Source of the DNA: Amycolatopsis alkalitolerans
Lineage (GTDB): Bacteria; Actinomycetota; Actinomycetes; Mycobacteriales; Pseudonocardiaceae
Length of the DNA: 64,000 bases
Direction of reading: 5' to 3'
NCBI RefSeq assembly: GCF_006152065.1
Contig: NZ_VDFW01000006.1
Span: 62,001-126,000 of the forward strand
Shown: piece by piece, positions 63,539 through 64,000 of the stretch
Numbering within the stretch: the first letter of the stretch is position 1
How the letters are laid out: every line of letters starts with the position of its first letter
The notes under the pieces: model-generated
The model's input: only the letters and a program-made list of their open reading frames with translations
Told to the model about the DNA's origin: nothing
The model's database searches: none
Translations under genes and position numbers: made by a program

Positions 63539-64000
63539 AGCATCGGCTCAAGGCGCTGTTCGGCACGGTACTGCTGGCTTCGTCGCTGACCGCCTGTGGT
63601 CTGGACGTCAACGCGGCCCTGCCGTACAACGTGCAACCGGGCTCGATCCGCCCGGTGCCGAGCCTGGAGGGGCTGAAGGTGACGGTGGGGTCGAAGGACT
63701 TCACCGAGAACATCATCCTCGGCTACCTGGCGGAACTCGCGTTGTCGGCGGCGGGCGCGCACGTGATCGACCTGACGAACATCTCCGGTTCCAACAGCGC
63801 GCGGCAGGCCTTGCTCAACGGGCAGATCAACCTGTCCTGGGAGTACACCGGCACCGGCTGGATCTCGTATCAGGGCAACACCACGCCGATCCCCGACGAG
63901 CAAGCCCAGTACGACGCGGTGAAAGCGGCTGACGAGAAAGAGTTCGGCATCACCTGGCTCCCCTACTCGCCGCTGAACGACACGTACGCGTTCGGCACCA
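63535..64000 (+). CDS. Osmoprotectant-binding lipoprotein (3' end outside window)
   Basis: GTG overlapping the previous stop (GTGA); open to the last base (155 complete codons). Signal peptide LKALFGTVLLASSLTACGLD with lipobox Cys, then VTVGSKDFTENIILGYLAEL, SGSNSARQALLNGQINLSWE and YTGTGWISYQGNTTPI, which are characteristic of OpuAC/OsmX-type binding proteins. It delivers solute to the two permeases. Confidence 0.92.
   Translation, partial: MKHRLKALFGTVLLASSLTACGLDVNAALPYNVQPGSIRPVPSLEGLKVTVGSKDFTENIILGYLAELALSAAGAHVIDLTNISGSNSARQALLNGQINLSWEYTGTGWISYQGNTTPIPDEQAQYDAVKAADEKEFGITWLPYSPLNDTYAFGT

Overview
The window is high-GC actinobacterial chromosome lying next to the replication origin. 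It opens inside gyrB, followed by gyrA, a DUF3566 membrane protein, tRNA-Ile and tRNA-Ala. Further on come ppiA, a rhomboid protease, a PH-domain protein, crgA, trpG/pabA and the pknB-pknA-pbpA-rodA-pstP-fhaB-fhaA cluster. This is the Mycobacterium-type oriC-proximal order. The coding style, a class E sortase and many one-component regulators suggest Pseudonocardiales, most likely Amycolatopsis or a close relative (inference, no search was run).

Layout. (1) 1-8 kb: gyrase genes, two tRNAs, a YceI protein, a MerR-PP2C fusion and a parS-like palindrome. (2) 8-17.4 kb: an accessory block that splits the conserved tRNA-Ala to ppiA neighbourhood. It holds a broken regulator fragment, hydrolases with AraC/GlxA-type and WYL regulators, a threonine dehydratase-like enzyme and small unknown proteins. 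(3) 17.4-33.2 kb: conserved growth and division core, with a decayed mannosyltransferase gene (mptB-like) and a highly structured palindromic intergenic element. (4) 33.3-37.6 kb: tRNA-Leu, then a candidate NLR-like signalling module. It consists of a STAND/NB-ARC-TPR protein with a short N-terminal amyloid-like motif, a convergent GT-B-like protein, and a 106-residue protein ending in a matching RHIM/BASS-like motif. (5) 37.6-50.5 kb: amino-acid and CoA-ester enzymes, regulators, an FKBP, an amidase remnant and conserved unknowns. (6) 50.5-54.1 kb: a beta-glucoside cassette (TetR, GH1, MFS) and a hydrolase. (7) 54.4-57.7 kb: an XRE-TPR regulator with a kinase-like APH gene, divergent from two small unknown genes. 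(8) 57.9-60.7 kb: a YcnI/CopC/CopD copper operon. (9) 60.8-64 kb: a four-gene osmoprotectant-type ABC importer, cut by the window end.

How the genes work together. PknA and PknB, the PstP phosphatase and the FHA proteins FhaA and FhaB form the Ser/Thr phosphorylation system that controls peptidoglycan synthesis through RodA and PbpA, with CrgA at the divisome. A second PP2C domain closely resembling PstP is fused to a MerR DNA-binding domain at 6.5-7.5 kb. The most unusual material is the NLR/BASS-like module, the MerR-PP2C fusion, the multi-hairpin element at 18.05 kb, the 106-bp repeat found downstream of two tRNA genes, and the parS-like and DnaA-box-like sites.
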